In this document: one piece after another, positions 1 to 11,676 of the stretch
Layout of the letters: each line of letters opens with the position of its first letter
How positions within the stretch are numbered: position 1 is the stretch's first letter
Assembly (NCBI RefSeq): GCF_003286085.1
Contig: NW_020825350.1
Coordinates: 744,001-808,000, forward strand
Length of the DNA: 64,000 nucleotides
Origin: Drosophila persimilis
Taxonomy: Eukaryota; Arthropoda; Insecta; Diptera; Drosophilidae
Direction: 5' to 3'
Notes under the pieces: model-generated
The model's database searches: none
Told to the model about the DNA's origin: nothing
What the model saw: only the letters and a program-made list of their open reading frames with translations
Position numbers and translations under genes: made by a program

Positions 1-610
1 AGTCAGCCGGATACGGAAACGCATCCAAGCAAACACTTGCGCACACAGCGAAACACTATCACACATACATATGTACATTGACATGTTTGTATGCTTGCAT
101 ATGCAACAAAGATGCTTGGAACACAACCAATTAGGCGCTGTCAAATTGTTGGCATTTGAAATGCCGACACACGATAGATTGCAGAACGAACAAAGCATCC
201 ACTCTCCACACGATACTATCTACTTTCCCGTTCTCAATCAGTCTTTTATCTTTCGATAAAACCTCTCCCCGCTTTTCAGCTTGCAATACTTTCAATTATC
301 CGAATTCTGATATTTTCTGGCTCTTACCGACCATTTCTTATGAGTTTACATATTATAAAAACTATTTATGCCGTTTCGACTCGCTCAAACTACCTGCTTT
401 TCCCCACAAGTCTTTCACCACTGAAGTATGGCAATACGAACTCTACTGTTCTTTGACATTCCCTCGGTTTCATTAATTTTCCAAGGAACCTGTTCGAATC
501 GTTGGAAAACACCTTAGCCTGAGCGTTCACAATCGAATTTACAAAAGTTACAATACAAGTAAAGTAAAAATTGCCTCTACACTTATTTTAGTTTTATTTG
601 TTTGTTTGCA
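1..610. other. Upstream non-coding DNA
   Basis: I see no coding exon, RNA gene or mobile element here. Short open frames in this stretch have no recognisable protein features. The promoter and 5' UTR of the proteasome gene starting at 611 must lie in its right-hand part, but I see no clear TATA box. Confidence 0.5.
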
Positions 611-1750
611 ATGCTGCCTCTATCTCACACTTCGACTCAGGATAAGGGTAATGCCGATTTGGGACCTCGAAGCGGCTTCAGCTTTATTAACTGCCGGCGG
701 TGAGTGAAGAAGCGGTCGGGTCGGAAGCGGGATCAAGGAGGAAACTGGATAAGTAATTGACAAAATTTCTTCCAACATTTCCACTCAGCAATGCGAAACT
801 ACTGGCTGAGGGCTTTCAGCCCCCGACGCCGGTGCGCACTGGCACCTCCATTGTGGGCATCATCTATCGCGACGGCGTAATCCTTGGGGCCGACACGCGG
901 GCCACCGAGGGTCCAATGGTATCCGATAAGAACTGCTCCAAAATTCACTATTTGCAGAATCATATCTAGTGCGTACCACCCGAGAAAAGCTCGTCACTGT
1001 AGTATTCTAACTCTAACTTCTTCTCGTTCCAAAAGTTGCTGTGGTGCTGGCACTGCCGCCGACACTGAAATGATAACCCTGACGACTTCCTCACAGCTGA
1101 ATCTGCACCAGATGAGCACGAAACGGCTGGTGCCAGTCGTCTGTGCCAGCATAATGCTACGACGTACCCTCTTCCGCTACCAGGGCCACATTGGTGCCGC
1201 CCTGGTTGTGGGAGGGGTGGACAGGTGGGGTCCTCAGATCTACTGCAACCATTCGTGCGGCTCCAACGACAAGCTGCCGTACGCGGCAATGGGATCGGGC
1301 ACTTTGGCTGCCATGACCGTGCTGGAGCACGGCTGGAAGCCGGATCTTGACCTGGAGCAGGGCAAGCAGCTCGTGCGCGAGGCCATCTCGGCGGGGGTCT
1401 TCAATGACCTGGGCTCCGGGTCGAACATCGATCTCTGCGTGATCACCAAGGCGGGCGCCAAGTACCTTCGCACGGACACAGTAGCCAGCGAGCGGGGCGA
1501 GCGCCAGGAAAAGTACTACATCAAGCCAAACTCTACGGTAGTGAAGGCAACCTCCGTGCAGAACCTTCTGGTGGCTTCAGAGCACTGCTATCGCGTGTCG
1601 TTGTTTCCTTCCTGTTGGAAATTCTACTCAGAGCTAAATTTGGGGGACAGATCGTGGCCCGCAAATACTGATCCGGATGAGCAGCCGACAACATCTGCTT
1701 CCGCGAAGGCGGCAGAATGTCAAGGGAAGAAGAAAGGGAATAAGAAATGA
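611..1750 (+). CDS. Prosbeta2R: Proteasome beta-2 subunit paralogue (Prosbeta2R-like)
   Basis: Trypsin-like catalytic beta subunit of the 20S proteasome; beta-2 is synthesised with a propeptide and cleaved before Thr1. Three exons join in frame: 611-699, 789-968 and 1036-1750 (327 aa). Introns are 89 and 67 bp. The first donor is GTGAGT. The second is a weaker GTGCGT, but its use restores the family motif [12 protein letters not shown] across the junction. The propeptide is residues 1-48 and ends TG; mature Thr1 is residue 49, with Asp17 (GADTRATEG) and Lys33 (DKNCSKIHY) present. The [12 protein letters not shown] motif carrying the C-terminal Asp and Ser of the active site is also intact, so the enzyme should be active. 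ATG 611 is chosen because the frame downstream ([12 protein letters not shown]) matches the family N-terminus. The C-terminus is longer than in ordinary beta-2 and ends in a Lys-rich stretch. Divergence from canonical Prosbeta2 suggests one of the male-germline paralogues known in Drosophila; R1 versus R2 cannot be decided. Introns argue against a recent retrocopy. Confidence 0.9.
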
Positions 1751-2285
1751 GATAGTAACGTAGGCCCCAATCACGCGAAAAATTCGCAATAATCTAAAAG
1801 AACTTGGCTCTAAAGAATCAAAAAAATTGTCCGTTTTCGCAACTTTTAAATACATTCCCTCATGGAACTCAATATATAATACGTGTACTATATATTGTAT
1901 CTGTTATTGCAACACACTTGCCCACTTGCTGTTTTGTATGATGCTGAGGATGAGCTTTGAGCTACACAAATTTCAACAATTTTGATGTTTATCCAAGAAA
2001 CTTGAGGGGCGGAGTAATGTAAGGAGAGATAGAAGCAGGCCATCTCAGGATATGTTTCCTCTACACTGAAAAAAGAGCTACAGGAAAACGTTAACAAACC
2101 TAAACATATACAATGACTCGCAAAGGTTTATATTATTAATAGGTATGTATTTCCCTGTCAAAATAAGACTGTCATGTCCCAACTCGCTCAAGTTTGAATT
2201 CTTCACAAATGCAAATTAAATCCAGTTTTACCCACAGTGTAAGATTAAATCAAAGTGGAGCTGGTACTGGTAAGGCGGTACTTAG

Positions 2286-2480
2286 ACACTCTCATTGTGT
2301 GTCTCTCAGCTCCTGTGCCTGTGCCTTTTCCTGGGACTGCTGCTCAAAAACTACTGCTCAAAAATAGTTGGAATCTTTTGCGATTCCCACATGTTGTTGG
2401 AGGCCGTCAAGGAGGAGGAGACGAAGGAGGCTCTCTCCCATGCATTTGAAAGCGAATATCTAGAAGTTCTCCACTACTGA
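2286..2480 (+). other. Possible small coding exon, membrane or signal segment plus acidic tail
   Basis: The open frame runs from just after a stop at 2283-2285 to TGA at 2478-2480. It begins with a hydrophobic leucine-rich stretch (LLCLCLFLGLLL) and continues with an acidic amphipathic tail (LLEAVKEEETKEAL) whose codons mostly end in G or C, as in real fly exons. There is no in-frame ATG before the hydrophobic stretch. A CTCTCAG acceptor-like site lies at 2303-2309, so an upstream exon could supply the start. I do not recognise the protein. It could equally be a gene relic or a chance frame. Confidence 0.25.
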
Positions 2481-4918
2481 TTGGCGACGAATGCTGGCAG
2501 AGGATTTAGCCAGTTGTCATTCTACTCATTCCAGTCTCAGCCAGTGGCAGTGGCAGCGCCCTGGCAGCGCCCTGGCAGGTTGTTCAATCCGTGCTCATGC
2601 TCTCGTGCTCCTATGTAATCGAGGTCCGACCGATGTGGGGTCTGCTTGGATCTGCTACGAGTATGGTCTGGTAGCTATCAAACGATGAACTGCGAAAACG
2701 TGTAAATATTGTCTTGTTCACGTTCCGGGTTAAAGGGGCTGGTTCACGTTCACAGACAGGAACTGGAACTCGAACGGAGATGGAGACCAGCATCATTATA
2801 AGATTAAATCGCAGTGCTTGGGTGCAAGGATTCTCTCTAAACATCTACACATCCTCTTTCAGCATATGGCCCTCGTGGTTGGGGCGGGTCCTGGGGCAAG
2901 GTTTGATTTTGTTTTGTCGCTTGTTTGCCATTCGCTCGGCTGCGTCGGTTACCTTTGGCTTCCTTTTCCCGAGTTCACTTTCCTTGGAGCAGCATCAGCT
3001 GGAGTCCAGGTCCAGGTGCTCACGTTCCACGTTCCACGTTCCCTGTTCTTCTTGGTTCTTGCTGCTCGGCAGCTCGGCTGCCATCTGTTGTCTGTTGTCT
3101 GTCGCTGATTTCCTCCCTCTCTATGTGTGTGCACATTTTAAATTAGATTTCTGTGTGCACTGGCAGCTTCCTTCGGTCGTAGGTCCTCCCCCATTTCCAC
3201 CATTGTTCCTTTCAGCGCCCTCCACTCTTACATGCTCCACCTGCTTCGCCAATGCTCTGGGTCTATGACTCCATCTGGTTCCGATTCAGTAATCGAATAC
3301 CCAACCATCACAGGATTATCTTTTTTCGGTTAGCTTCAAGCCTCTGCCCCAAAGCAGGGGAAACTCCAACCCCTACTAATCCTTTCCTATATGCAGCCTC
3401 CATCCATCTATTCATTTATACATGCCATGCCGTGCCACTGGGACGGCAGCTCCAGCTCCTACCTGTAGCCAGAGTAGAGGCATTGGATTACATTTATTAC
3501 TTATTTACGGGCACTTGACGTACAGAGGGTCCAGAGTCCCCTCCAACAGGAGCAGCAGATGGCCAACTAATTGAATAATAGTAGGAAGGGAGCTCCTGCT
3601 TCCTGCTCCTGCTTCCTGCTTCTGCTCGGACTCGCTCGCTTGCTTGCTTCCATGTCGTCCCGGGTGGGATGCTGATGTCCTGTCCCCAGCCAGCCGTGTC
3701 ATGGCTCAAACACAGAGCTCTGCAGGCAAATGCGTCAAGTGCAATTTAATTTAAATCGTGCGTAGCCAAGGGCAACCAAGGAAGGCGATAGCGACAGCAA
3801 CAGCACCAGCAACAGCACCAGCAACAGCACCAGCACCAGCAACACCGTCATCAGCGACGGTTCACGGGTTGTGGGGTCACATTTGAATAAGGGCCAAATA
3901 AGAGGATGGGGGCATGCGCACGGCTCCGCTGATCCCTTGGGCCTCACGAACGCAGTCATTCCATATACTGTTGTTTATGGCCACACATTTCCTTAAGGCT
4001 CGGATCATGCAACGCAGACACAGTGGCAACAACATCTGGGCGCCCGATGTGCCACACGGGAATCAGAGGTCAGTTCGGCTGAGCGTGCAAAGTGTCTGGG
4101 AAACAGACTGCCAAGCAGACGAATTTGGGCAAAGTTGTGAAATATGCCAGCGGATACGTATACGGATGCGGACATTGACAGCCTGGTAATAAAAGCGACA
4201 AAGGCGACAACAGCGACATAAGTAGAAGGAAGAGAAGAAGCAGAGCCCGGCACAGGAGCGTCAATCAGGACAAAGGAAGCGTGAACATATCTTATTTATA
4301 CATACAACACCCGAACAACAGTATCATGCATACGAGAGGACGTGGCAGGATGTGTCCATGTAGCCACTGGAGCATCTTCAGCATTTTGGGTGGACACGAT
4401 GGGGCCACAATGGAACTAGTGGCAAAAGCGACATTGAGTTTGGCTCAAAGTTAAGAAAGCTAAGAAAAGTTCTGGCATCGGATCGAAATCGGGAATTAAA
4501 CCTATTTGTTGTCTTCATCTGATTGTTTTTTGAAATACTCGTATTGTCTGCTGCACCATCATTGCACTAGTAGATAAAGATTTCAATTTTTACACAGTTT
4601 TAGTTATACTTCCATTTGAATTCTGACTTCAACTGTTTCATACGAGTACTTCTCAAACGCATTGGTGCTCCAATAAGGGAGAGTGGAACTGGACTGCATG
4701 TTGGAGCTGTCGTCACTAGATTAGACCCCCATTAGCAGAACGTGGTATATTGTACGTAAGTAGCGGAACCCGATTCTGAAACTGATTCTTAGACAGATTT
4801 GGGGGCTCTACGGCTGTCATTGTTGAGCAGCCCGTAAAGTATACAATCTGAGTCGGATAATGTCTCCAGCATACTTACATACATACTAGATGACAGGACA
4901 GTTTCTGATAGTGCTTTT

Positions 4919-4952
4919 CCTGCTCTGCTCTGCTCTGCTCTGCTCTGCTCTG
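4919..4952. repeat. (TGCTC)n pentamer array
   Basis: Six perfect tandem copies of a 5-bp TGCTC/CTCTG unit, followed by short TTTCG repeats. Simple sequence repeat with no visible function. Confidence 0.9.
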
Positions 4953-5718
4953 ATTTCGTTTCGTTTCGTCTTCTTACCCCTCGATTTGGCCCTCACAGTC
5001 AAAGAGTGACGGACAGTAAATCCCATTACCACCAGACTGGGGATGGGGATGGGGATGTCACCCCTCTTTGCCTCTTTTCCTCTTTTGATCCGCAATCAGG
5101 CCGATTCTCTGTCCCAAAACATGCCCGCCGTCTGAAAGGGAAAAGGGGGAGAAACTTGTGTCGCACTTTTGTTACTTGTTTCATGTTCCTTGGTCCGTTT
5201 GCCTTAGCCAGCATCGAGCCTTAGAAGCAGCCATTTAACAGGAGGCAAGGGAAGAGGAAGGGGCGGAACTAGAACAGAGCAGGGCGAGGCAGATATCGCA
5301 CACGGCTGGCTAGTGGCTGGCTGGAATGCATGCCACGTCAGATGCCGGCGCGGACGTGCTTCACAGCTTAAACAGCCGTGGGGCGTGCCCAGCCATATGG
5401 ACAGCAGTAGGACATAGGGCGGTGGACGGTGGACGGTGGACAGTGCAAGGTGGGCATTAGGTTTTGGACGGTGGACGATGGACGTGCCATCAGCTTTAGG
5501 GCGTGGTCGTAGGCGTGGTCTGGCATTCGCATAATCATTTAACATAGAGAGAGAGAGAGAGAAAGAGGGAGAGAGGAGAAGGGATACCGAATGAAATCAG
5601 AAGCGGCTTCATTATCGACAGCAGCAGCGTCTAATTAGCGCGTCGAACGGGTCGTATGCGCAATGAATAATTGCCGGCTACCTTTGCCACAGGCTGCACA
5701 ACCCACCAACCACCAGCC

Positions 5719-5757
5719 CCACACTCACACCCACACCCACACCCACACCCACACCCA
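5719..5757. repeat. (CACACC)n hexamer array
   Basis: Tandem ACACCC/CACACC units, a simple sequence repeat typical of fly intergenic DNA. The open frames over it on both strands are repetitive artefacts. Confidence 0.85.
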
Positions 5758-7572
5758 TTGAAAGCTCCCAACAGACCGCCCCGCTGCGGTCAGCTGCAGC
5801 TGGCTGCGGTTGGCTGCAGCTCTCCTCTCCAGCTGCAAAATGAGAACCCCAACGCCATACGGAGGACAAAGCCGGAACTGTGATATGAAAAGAGGAGTCG
5901 GGAAGAGAGAGTTTAGATTCGAGAGAGATTTTGGGGCCCAAGCACGTGTCTCACACTGTCGCCCAGCCCAGCGGAGTCACGCACTAAGGACTGGCACTTA
6001 TTACATAATATCGAGTACCATCACCATCGACCAGCAAATTGAACCAAGCTGGACCATAAACCATATGGGAAGGGAAGGCTAACCCTTGCCGACCAATTGC
6101 TCCTTTGCCGGCTTCGGAATAAACTCAGCTCAGTCATCTAATATTGCTTAAATTTGACAGGGCTTTAGATTTTGTGGAAGGATGAAATATTTCAGACTGC
6201 AACGTGTTAAGGACTTATGTGGGAAGTGGTAAAAACTACATCTTTTAGAATTATTTTGAGAGGGATAACCTTGAGGAGTTAAGGAAATAGGTTGAAGAAT
6301 TCTGAGAGCGTATATCATAAGTCTAAACAATCATAAGTCCCCTTAGCTAGTCCCCGTGTAGGTCAAGAGCTCTACGGCCCACTTAGTCTTAGATTATCTA
6401 AACCTCTAACCTCTACGTATAACCATTCCCAGCCAATATTTACATAACTAAAAACCAATACAAGCCGTCCTGTGTTTTGCACTAAATACTTATAAAAATG
6501 GGTAAAGAAACCTTTTTTACCTAACTCTTTAGCACTATAAATCTAATCCCCAATGGAAACTCTGTAAATATAATAAAGAAATATAATATAATAGTAACAG
6601 GTATAATAAATGGCAGATGGCAATGCAAATAAATAAGATAACTACTGTACTGTATGATATCTTCGGCATAATTAGTGTTACATTTTTGGGACGAGGGCTG
6701 CCTTTTAAGTCCGTATAGTCGGCTGTTTTGTGGTATGACCAGGTAATAATCGCCACTTCCAATTTAAAATTTGTAACAAAATTTGTTGCAAAAAAATCTA
6801 CTGCATAAAAACAGCCCTTCCCAACATGTTCTCCAACCAAATTAAGGGAATGCGCAGAACAGGGAACATATGCACATAGATCGCATATTCATTCAATTTC
6901 AATTTCTTGCTCAAACTCTCCAGACGTGTTCGATGCGTTGCCGTAGTATTGTACCCAGGAAGAACTTAAAGATTTTGTTTATGTTTATATATCTCTCTAT
7001 AATGTATAAAAAAAGCTTGGGGTCGTCGTCGTCGTCCGATATTTCACGCATTTCATCGCGAGCGAGCGCAGTGAGTGGCAGGGGGCTTGCCACCTAAAGT
7101 ACACATCTGTATGTATGTACATATGTATCTACATACAGACATATGTTCCACTTATACATATATAGACACTTAGTCGTAACTCTGTAGAACCGAAGGGATC
7201 AATTGACCGGTAGTGACTTCCATTATTCGCAAGTTCAAGGAGGACTAAGGAGGTCTGGTCAAACGGCTGCACCTTAACCGTTTATCCCTAGATTCCTCAA
7301 ACGAAGCTTTATAAATTTTAAACTTACACAGATTCATTTTATTTAATACAATATATGCAACGCAAAAATAGTTGTTGTTTTTTACTTTTCTTGAGTTTTA
7401 AAGTGAAAATTTTGACAAAAATGCTGAAAAATATATGATAAATTTGCATTTGAAAGCTTCATATTTCCCAGACGGTAAGCTGAAGGTGCAGCGCTTTCAG
7501 GTTCAATTTATAGCTGCATTTATAAGCGTTTTAAAACTCTGAAATTCAATACAACCAGAAGTAAGATACTTA

Positions 7573-8264
7573 CCGACCGATACTGCGACCGAAACTCTAC
7601 ATTTATACCCGATACATATTCAGTATGGCTACATTGAGCGACAAAGAGTGCGTGGAAAGAGTGGGACAGAAAACGTGTCTGATCGTGTCGTCGGGCGCTG
7701 CGAAGCAACTGGCTATAATAATGATTCGATCTGATCCAGATGCGACAATCTGGTAGATATAGTCATTCTCTATGATTTATTTTCTCGTATCTTCAAAATT
7801 GTGGATACCACCGATTTTCGTCCTTCGTGGGGCCGGAAGGGGGTGGGGTGAAATATTAAAATAAACTTATAACAGTGAGATCTAACAGGAGTGTGGATAC
7901 CAAATTTGGTAGCTCTATTTTTAATAGTCTCTGAGATCTGTGGATGCCACAGATTTTCGACATCTGCTGGCGAAGAAGGGGGTTGGGCGGAATTGTGAAA
8001 TACACTTGTGCAACATATCACAGGAGAGTGGATACCAAATTTGGTTGCTCTAGCTCTTACAGTCTCTGAGATCTAGGCGCTGAGAAGGACTGACAGATGT
8101 ACAGACAAACATGGCTCAATCGACTCGGCTAATGATGCTGATCAAGAATACATATATACATATGTATACTTAATGGGGTCGGAAACGCTTCCTTCTGGAC
8201 GTAACACACATCCATTTTCACCACAAATCTGATGTACCCTATACTATTTAGAGTATAGGGTATA
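7573..8264 (-). mobile_element. INE-1/DINE-1-like Helitron relative, nearly full copy
   Basis: Read on the minus strand it begins with a TACCC/GGGTA subterminal motif near 8264. It continues through the family core (GGAAGCGTTTCCGACCCC, then TTCTTGATCAGCATCA and a CCGAGTCGATTGAGCC block) and ends near a GGGTATAAATGTAGAGTT motif at about 7590-7610. This order is the same as in the copies at 37398-38507 and 46153-46732. It is non-autonomous and encodes nothing. The family assignment rests on my memory of the Drosophila INE-1/DINE-1 consensus. Confidence 0.65.
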
Positions 8265-8560
8265 GAAAACTAGAAATTTCCCTTTTCTGAGTCCTCTACC
8301 AGGAGCTCGATCTTTCTTTCTCGTTATCTCTCACAAACATACATATAAACGCATAATCAAAATCACTCTCTGAAAGGGTATCCAAATATGCGAATCAAGA
8401 CTATCAAGAGCCTTAGAAAAACTGTGAACGATAACACTATGCAACAGACAGAATAAACCGTGGCACCAAGCTCTGCTTTCCTGATAGCCCTGGGGTAAAT
8501 GATGTCTTGTAAATGACTTATCGCCTTCAGGGGCGATTGATAGCTGCTTTCAATAGCCAT
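8264..8560. repeat. Dispersed repeat, copy 1 (matches 14112-14460)
   Basis: About 300 bp shared in the same orientation with 14112-14460. It includes the blocks CTCTGAAAGGGTATCCAAAT, GACTATCAAGAGCCTTAG, AACACTATGCAACAGACAG, AATAAACCGTGGCACCAAG and CTTCAGGGGCGATT. It abuts the 5' end of a DINE-1-like copy, as its partner does, so the two may belong to one composite element. No coding capacity. I do not recognise the family. Confidence 0.75.
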
Positions 8561-8913
8561 TCAATAGTACATCAGAAAAAAATGGCTTCGACTTTTTTCA
8601 AGTTTTGATTTCGAGCTTAAAATTGTTTCATGGTGTAAACGGCGTGGATATGTTTTCTCAGAGTCGCTGAACATAGGAGGTCTGATAGCACTGAACCTGA
8701 ATGCCAACAATTAAAATTTCTAGCTAGTTGTTATGTCTACTTAAGAATGACGCAGTAAATACATAGCATTATTCTTAACCAAAAAAGCAATTCATGATTT
8801 GAACAGATATGAATTTGTTTTTATAGGAAGTATGTAAACAACATTTTCTGTACAAGCTTTTATTCTTATCAAAGAATATCTGTTGAATTTCTACATTCTA
8901 CAAATTTTGAACA
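8561..8913. other. Short AT-rich spacer
   Basis: No gene or repeat recognised. It contains the presumed 3' UTR and polyadenylation region of the minus-strand gene that ends at 8914. Confidence 0.4.
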
Positions 8914-9984
8914 TTAAATTTGTCTGTCACCTGGTAGTCTGGTGAGAGCCAACAGCGGCTCCTCTGGCTGGAAGAGCATGTAGGTCAGCTCCCCCAAACG
9001 ATCGTAGAGGGAGCGGCCGGTGATCAGGTTCGAAATGACCTTTAGCCAGTAGGAGAGTTTGGGGGGCACGGGCGTCAGCTGGAACATATCCTCCACGTAG
9101 TGGATGTTGTCCATCGTCTGAGGGTAGAAGTGAACGCACTTCCGGAACAGGGGGCAGGGCACCGTGACGTGGGCCATGAAGTCCCGCCGGTCCTTGAGGA
9201 CATAGCAGAGGACAAAGTAGCGGTGCTGCTTTGTCCGGTGGCACAGATACATCTGGAACTGCAGGACGTCGGCGAAGCGGAAGAACAGTTGCATATCCTT
9301 CGTCCGCGGTATGGCACGACCGTTGATCCGATCCACCAGGTCCCCAAACGCGGAGAACGCCAGCCTCGCGTTCACCCCCAGCAGCTTCTTCTCCAGATTT
9401 AGGCGAGCGGCCACCGAGAAATTGGGAGGAATCGGCAGGGGGCCAATGACCCGGGCGAGAGTCGTCGAGGATATAGTAATCACGGGGACGTCATCGGACA
9501 TGAGCGGACAATTGATCGACTCTGGAATCTGCCCCTTCGACTCCTTTATGGATTGCACGTCCAGCAAGGCGACCACACCGTTCTTGTCCGGTCTCGCGCT
9601 CATGCTCCTCGCTTCCTCCTCCTCCGCTTCGATTATCCTTTGATATCGGATCTCTTCTTCCTCGTCTAGCTTCTGGCGGAATCTTCGACGGATCTCCTGT
9701 ATGGTGGTACTCAGCCGCAAAGTGTTCCTGGCCTCCGCATTCCTCCGACTCGGACTCCGCGCCCGTGTAGCCTCGTACCGCAGCTCCTCGCAGGCCACTG
9801 CCTTCGATCCCAAGAGATCCCCTTCCCGCTGCCGGTGCTCTGCCCTGATATTCTTTTCGGCACTTACGTCTCGCACCTTTCGTGGCCTTCTGGGTAGGCG
9901 GTGGGGGGAGCGTGACTCCCTCTGCCGATGGAAGTATCCGGGGGAGCTATCCAGACAGGTGTCTGTATTTTTCGGGTAAGCCAT
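8914..9984 (-). CDS. Unrecognised 356-aa basic N-terminus/globular protein
   Basis: Single-exon gene: ATG at 9984-9982, stop TAA at 8916-8914, codon use strongly G/C-ending and clearly coding. Residues 1-95 are rich in Arg, Ser and Glu, with RQRESRSPHR and SPSRRNAEAR stretches resembling an RS-like disordered region. Residues 95-130 form a charged helix or coiled coil (RRRFRQKLDEEEEIRYQ, EAEEEEARS). From about 165 to the end it is globular, with regular hydrophobic spacing (PIPPNFSVAARLNLEKKLLG, QLFFRFADVLQFQMYL, YFVLCYVLKDRRDFMAHV, LSYWLKVISNLITGRSLYDR). There is no signal peptide or membrane segment, so it is presumably intracellular. I recognise no named domain. Flanking DNA is transposon-rich but the frame is intact, so it is likely under selection. 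Rapidly evolving or testis-biased function is possible but only a guess. Confidence 0.75.
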   Translation of the reverse strand: MAYPKNTDTCLDSSPGYFHRQRESRSPHRLPRRPRKVRDVSAEKNIRAEHRQREGDLLGSKAVACEELRYEATRARSPSRRNAEARNTLRLSTTIQEIRRRFRQKLDEEEEIRYQRIIEAEEEEARSMSARPDKNGVVALLDVQSIKESKGQIPESINCPLMSDDVPVITISSTTLARVIGPLPIPPNFSVAARLNLEKKLLGVNARLAFSAFGDLVDRINGRAIPRTKDMQLFFRFADVLQFQMYLCHRTKQHRYFVLCYVLKDRRDFMAHVTVPCPLFRKCVHFYPQTMDNIHYVEDMFQLTPVPPKLSYWLKVISNLITGRSLYDRLGELTYMLFQPEEPLLALTRLPGDRQI

Positions 9985-10740
9985 TGTTAATTAATTTTTT
10001 TCACTTATAATACCACTAAAAACTACTACAATTTTTCCAGTTTCTTGTTTAAAACTTAAACTTTTTTAAATGAAAGAATTTCCAAAACCTGAATGAAAGA
10101 TGATAAATTTGTCAGGGATCCCGTTTAGAGGGGCTTATTTCATTTCGTTTGTCAAAATATAGAAGAATCGATGGAGAAACGTTTGAAATACATACATATA
10201 TTATCCGTCGATAATCTGCCATCTCTGCAGCCCCTTCCTTCGATCGTTGTTTTCTTTATTTTTATTCCCGACGATTCTTACATATTCCGCTTTGCTGATA
10301 CTCGTAGGTACCCACGGACGTGCCCTCGGATTTTTCGCACTACCCACCAGGGGATACTACATGCCCGATGGGAAATTTCTGGTTTTCTGTCATTTGAGCG
10401 GTAGCAAGTTGGTTGTACCTTTGTGAAACGTACAATAAATTGATATATATTTGGGTTGGTGTGCAGTATCGTACGCAAAGCCCAAATGATGATCAGATCT
10501 CTAGACACAACGAGCGAAAACGAAGATACGATCCCTAAACACAATGAGCAGCAACGATGATCCCATTGCTAAGATAACGACGAGCATCCCATCGCTAAGG
10601 AGACGATGAGAAACGAAGAGGCCATCACAGAAATAAAACGACGACGGTGAACGACAGACGAAAAAACCAGGACGGGAACGCAAGAGTGTGTTCACAAAAA
10701 ACTAAACAACGTAAAAGAAAGAAGACAATTATCCCAAATT
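9985..10740. other. Intergenic DNA upstream of the 8914-9984 gene
   Basis: No gene recognised. The first 150 bp should hold the promoter of the divergent minus-strand gene. The stretch 10460-10700 is purine-rich with repeated CGACGA/ACGATGA-like words and no long open frame. It ends at the insertion site of a non-LTR element. Confidence 0.45.
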
Positions 10741-10752
10741 TACTAAACATGA

Positions 10753-11676
10753 GTCACTTCCTTCGACACAATCATCCCTTACAGAGACGAATGGCTCGAG
10801 GGACTCCCAGGCCCAGATGGGGCCATAAACATCTTCACAGATGGATCAAAGCTGGACGACAGAGTCGGAGGGGGAATCTACTCTGAACAGCTAAACATAA
10901 GGCATTCCTTCAGACTCCCAGATCATTGCAGTGTCTTTCAAGCGGAAGTCATAGCAATCAGATAGGCTCTAGACTGCCTACAAGCGGCTGCCGTTACGGC
11001 AACCAAGCTAAACATTTATAGCGACAGCCAGGCTGCGATCAAATCGCTAAGTGCGATTTCCTCGAACTTGGCCACCCTGGCAGACTGCCGCAAATCTCTG
11101 CAAATCTCCGCAATGGCTCAGCAATTTGCTATTAGCCTGATTTGGGTCCCGGGCCACCGGGACATCGAGGGAAACTGTATAGCGGACGAGCCGGCCAGAT
11201 CTGGCACTACAATCCCCCTTCTCCAAGACAAGGAGAATATCTGTATGCCAATGGCCACCTGTAAGCTCATTATAAGGGAGCAATACAAGCTACTAACAAA
11301 CGATATGTGGCAAACAGTGCCACGATGTCGCACAACTCGGCAAACATGGCCGACCATGGACATGAAGCGCACCTCCGAGCTCCTCAAGTTAAGCAGGAAA
11401 AGGTGCAGCGTAGTCATACGTTCTCTCACGGGACACTGGCTAATAGGCACCCACGCTAACAGGCTGGAGGCCCCACATAACGCTTTTTGTCGCAGCTGTA
11501 GAGACGAGGAAGAGGAGGAGACAGTGGAACATCTGTTCTGCTCCTGCCCAGCTCTCAGCAGAAGAAGGCTACAGCACCTGGGCTCAGCCTTTCTACACGA
11601 CATCTCAGAGATGTCCAAACTATGTCCCAGGAGGATAGCGAACTTTGTGAGAGCATCTGGATGGGATAATTGCTGA
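10753..11676 (+). pseudogene. Non-LTR ORF2 3' part: RNase H and zinc-knuckle tail
   Basis: A continuous frame of about 307 codons with one in-frame TAG at 10963-10965. The RNase H signature is visible: FTDGSK (first Asp), QAEV (Glu), IYSDSQAA (Asp) and WVPGHRDIEGN (His and preceding residues). Downstream is the usual helical region, then CRSCRDEEEEETVEHLFCSC, a CCHC-type zinc motif of non-LTR ORF2 C-termini. The reverse transcriptase and endonuclease are missing because of 5' truncation. The frame ends at TGA 11674-11676. It is not functional. Confidence 0.88.

Larger units (their letters stand above)
1751..7572. other. Long intergenic stretch, no confident gene
   Basis: About 5.8 kb without a convincing gene. 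It contains GC-rich, simple-repeat-laden DNA up to about 6.1 kb and AT-rich DNA after that. Open frames of up to 184 aa (2714-3268) show neither known domains nor coding-like composition. A short CAG/CAA-like repeat at 3795-3845 and two pentamer/hexamer arrays (listed separately) are the only structures I can name, apart from one possible small exon at 2286-2480. Confidence 0.5.

Noticed and set aside
492..510. GTTCGAATC word resembling a tRNA B box
   Set aside because: No matching A box at the right distance and no acceptor stem; not a tRNA.
884..1750. Single 288-codon frame covering the proteasome gene
   Set aside because: Its first part reads the wrong frame of exon 2 and the intron. The spliced three-exon model restores the whole family sequence.
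2714..3268. 184-codon plus-strand frame
   Set aside because: Translation of imperfect CACGTTCC and CTGT repeats. No recognisable feature.
11118..11618. 166-codon minus-strand frame
   Set aside because: Shadow of the non-LTR RNase H region, whose plus-strand motifs are clear.
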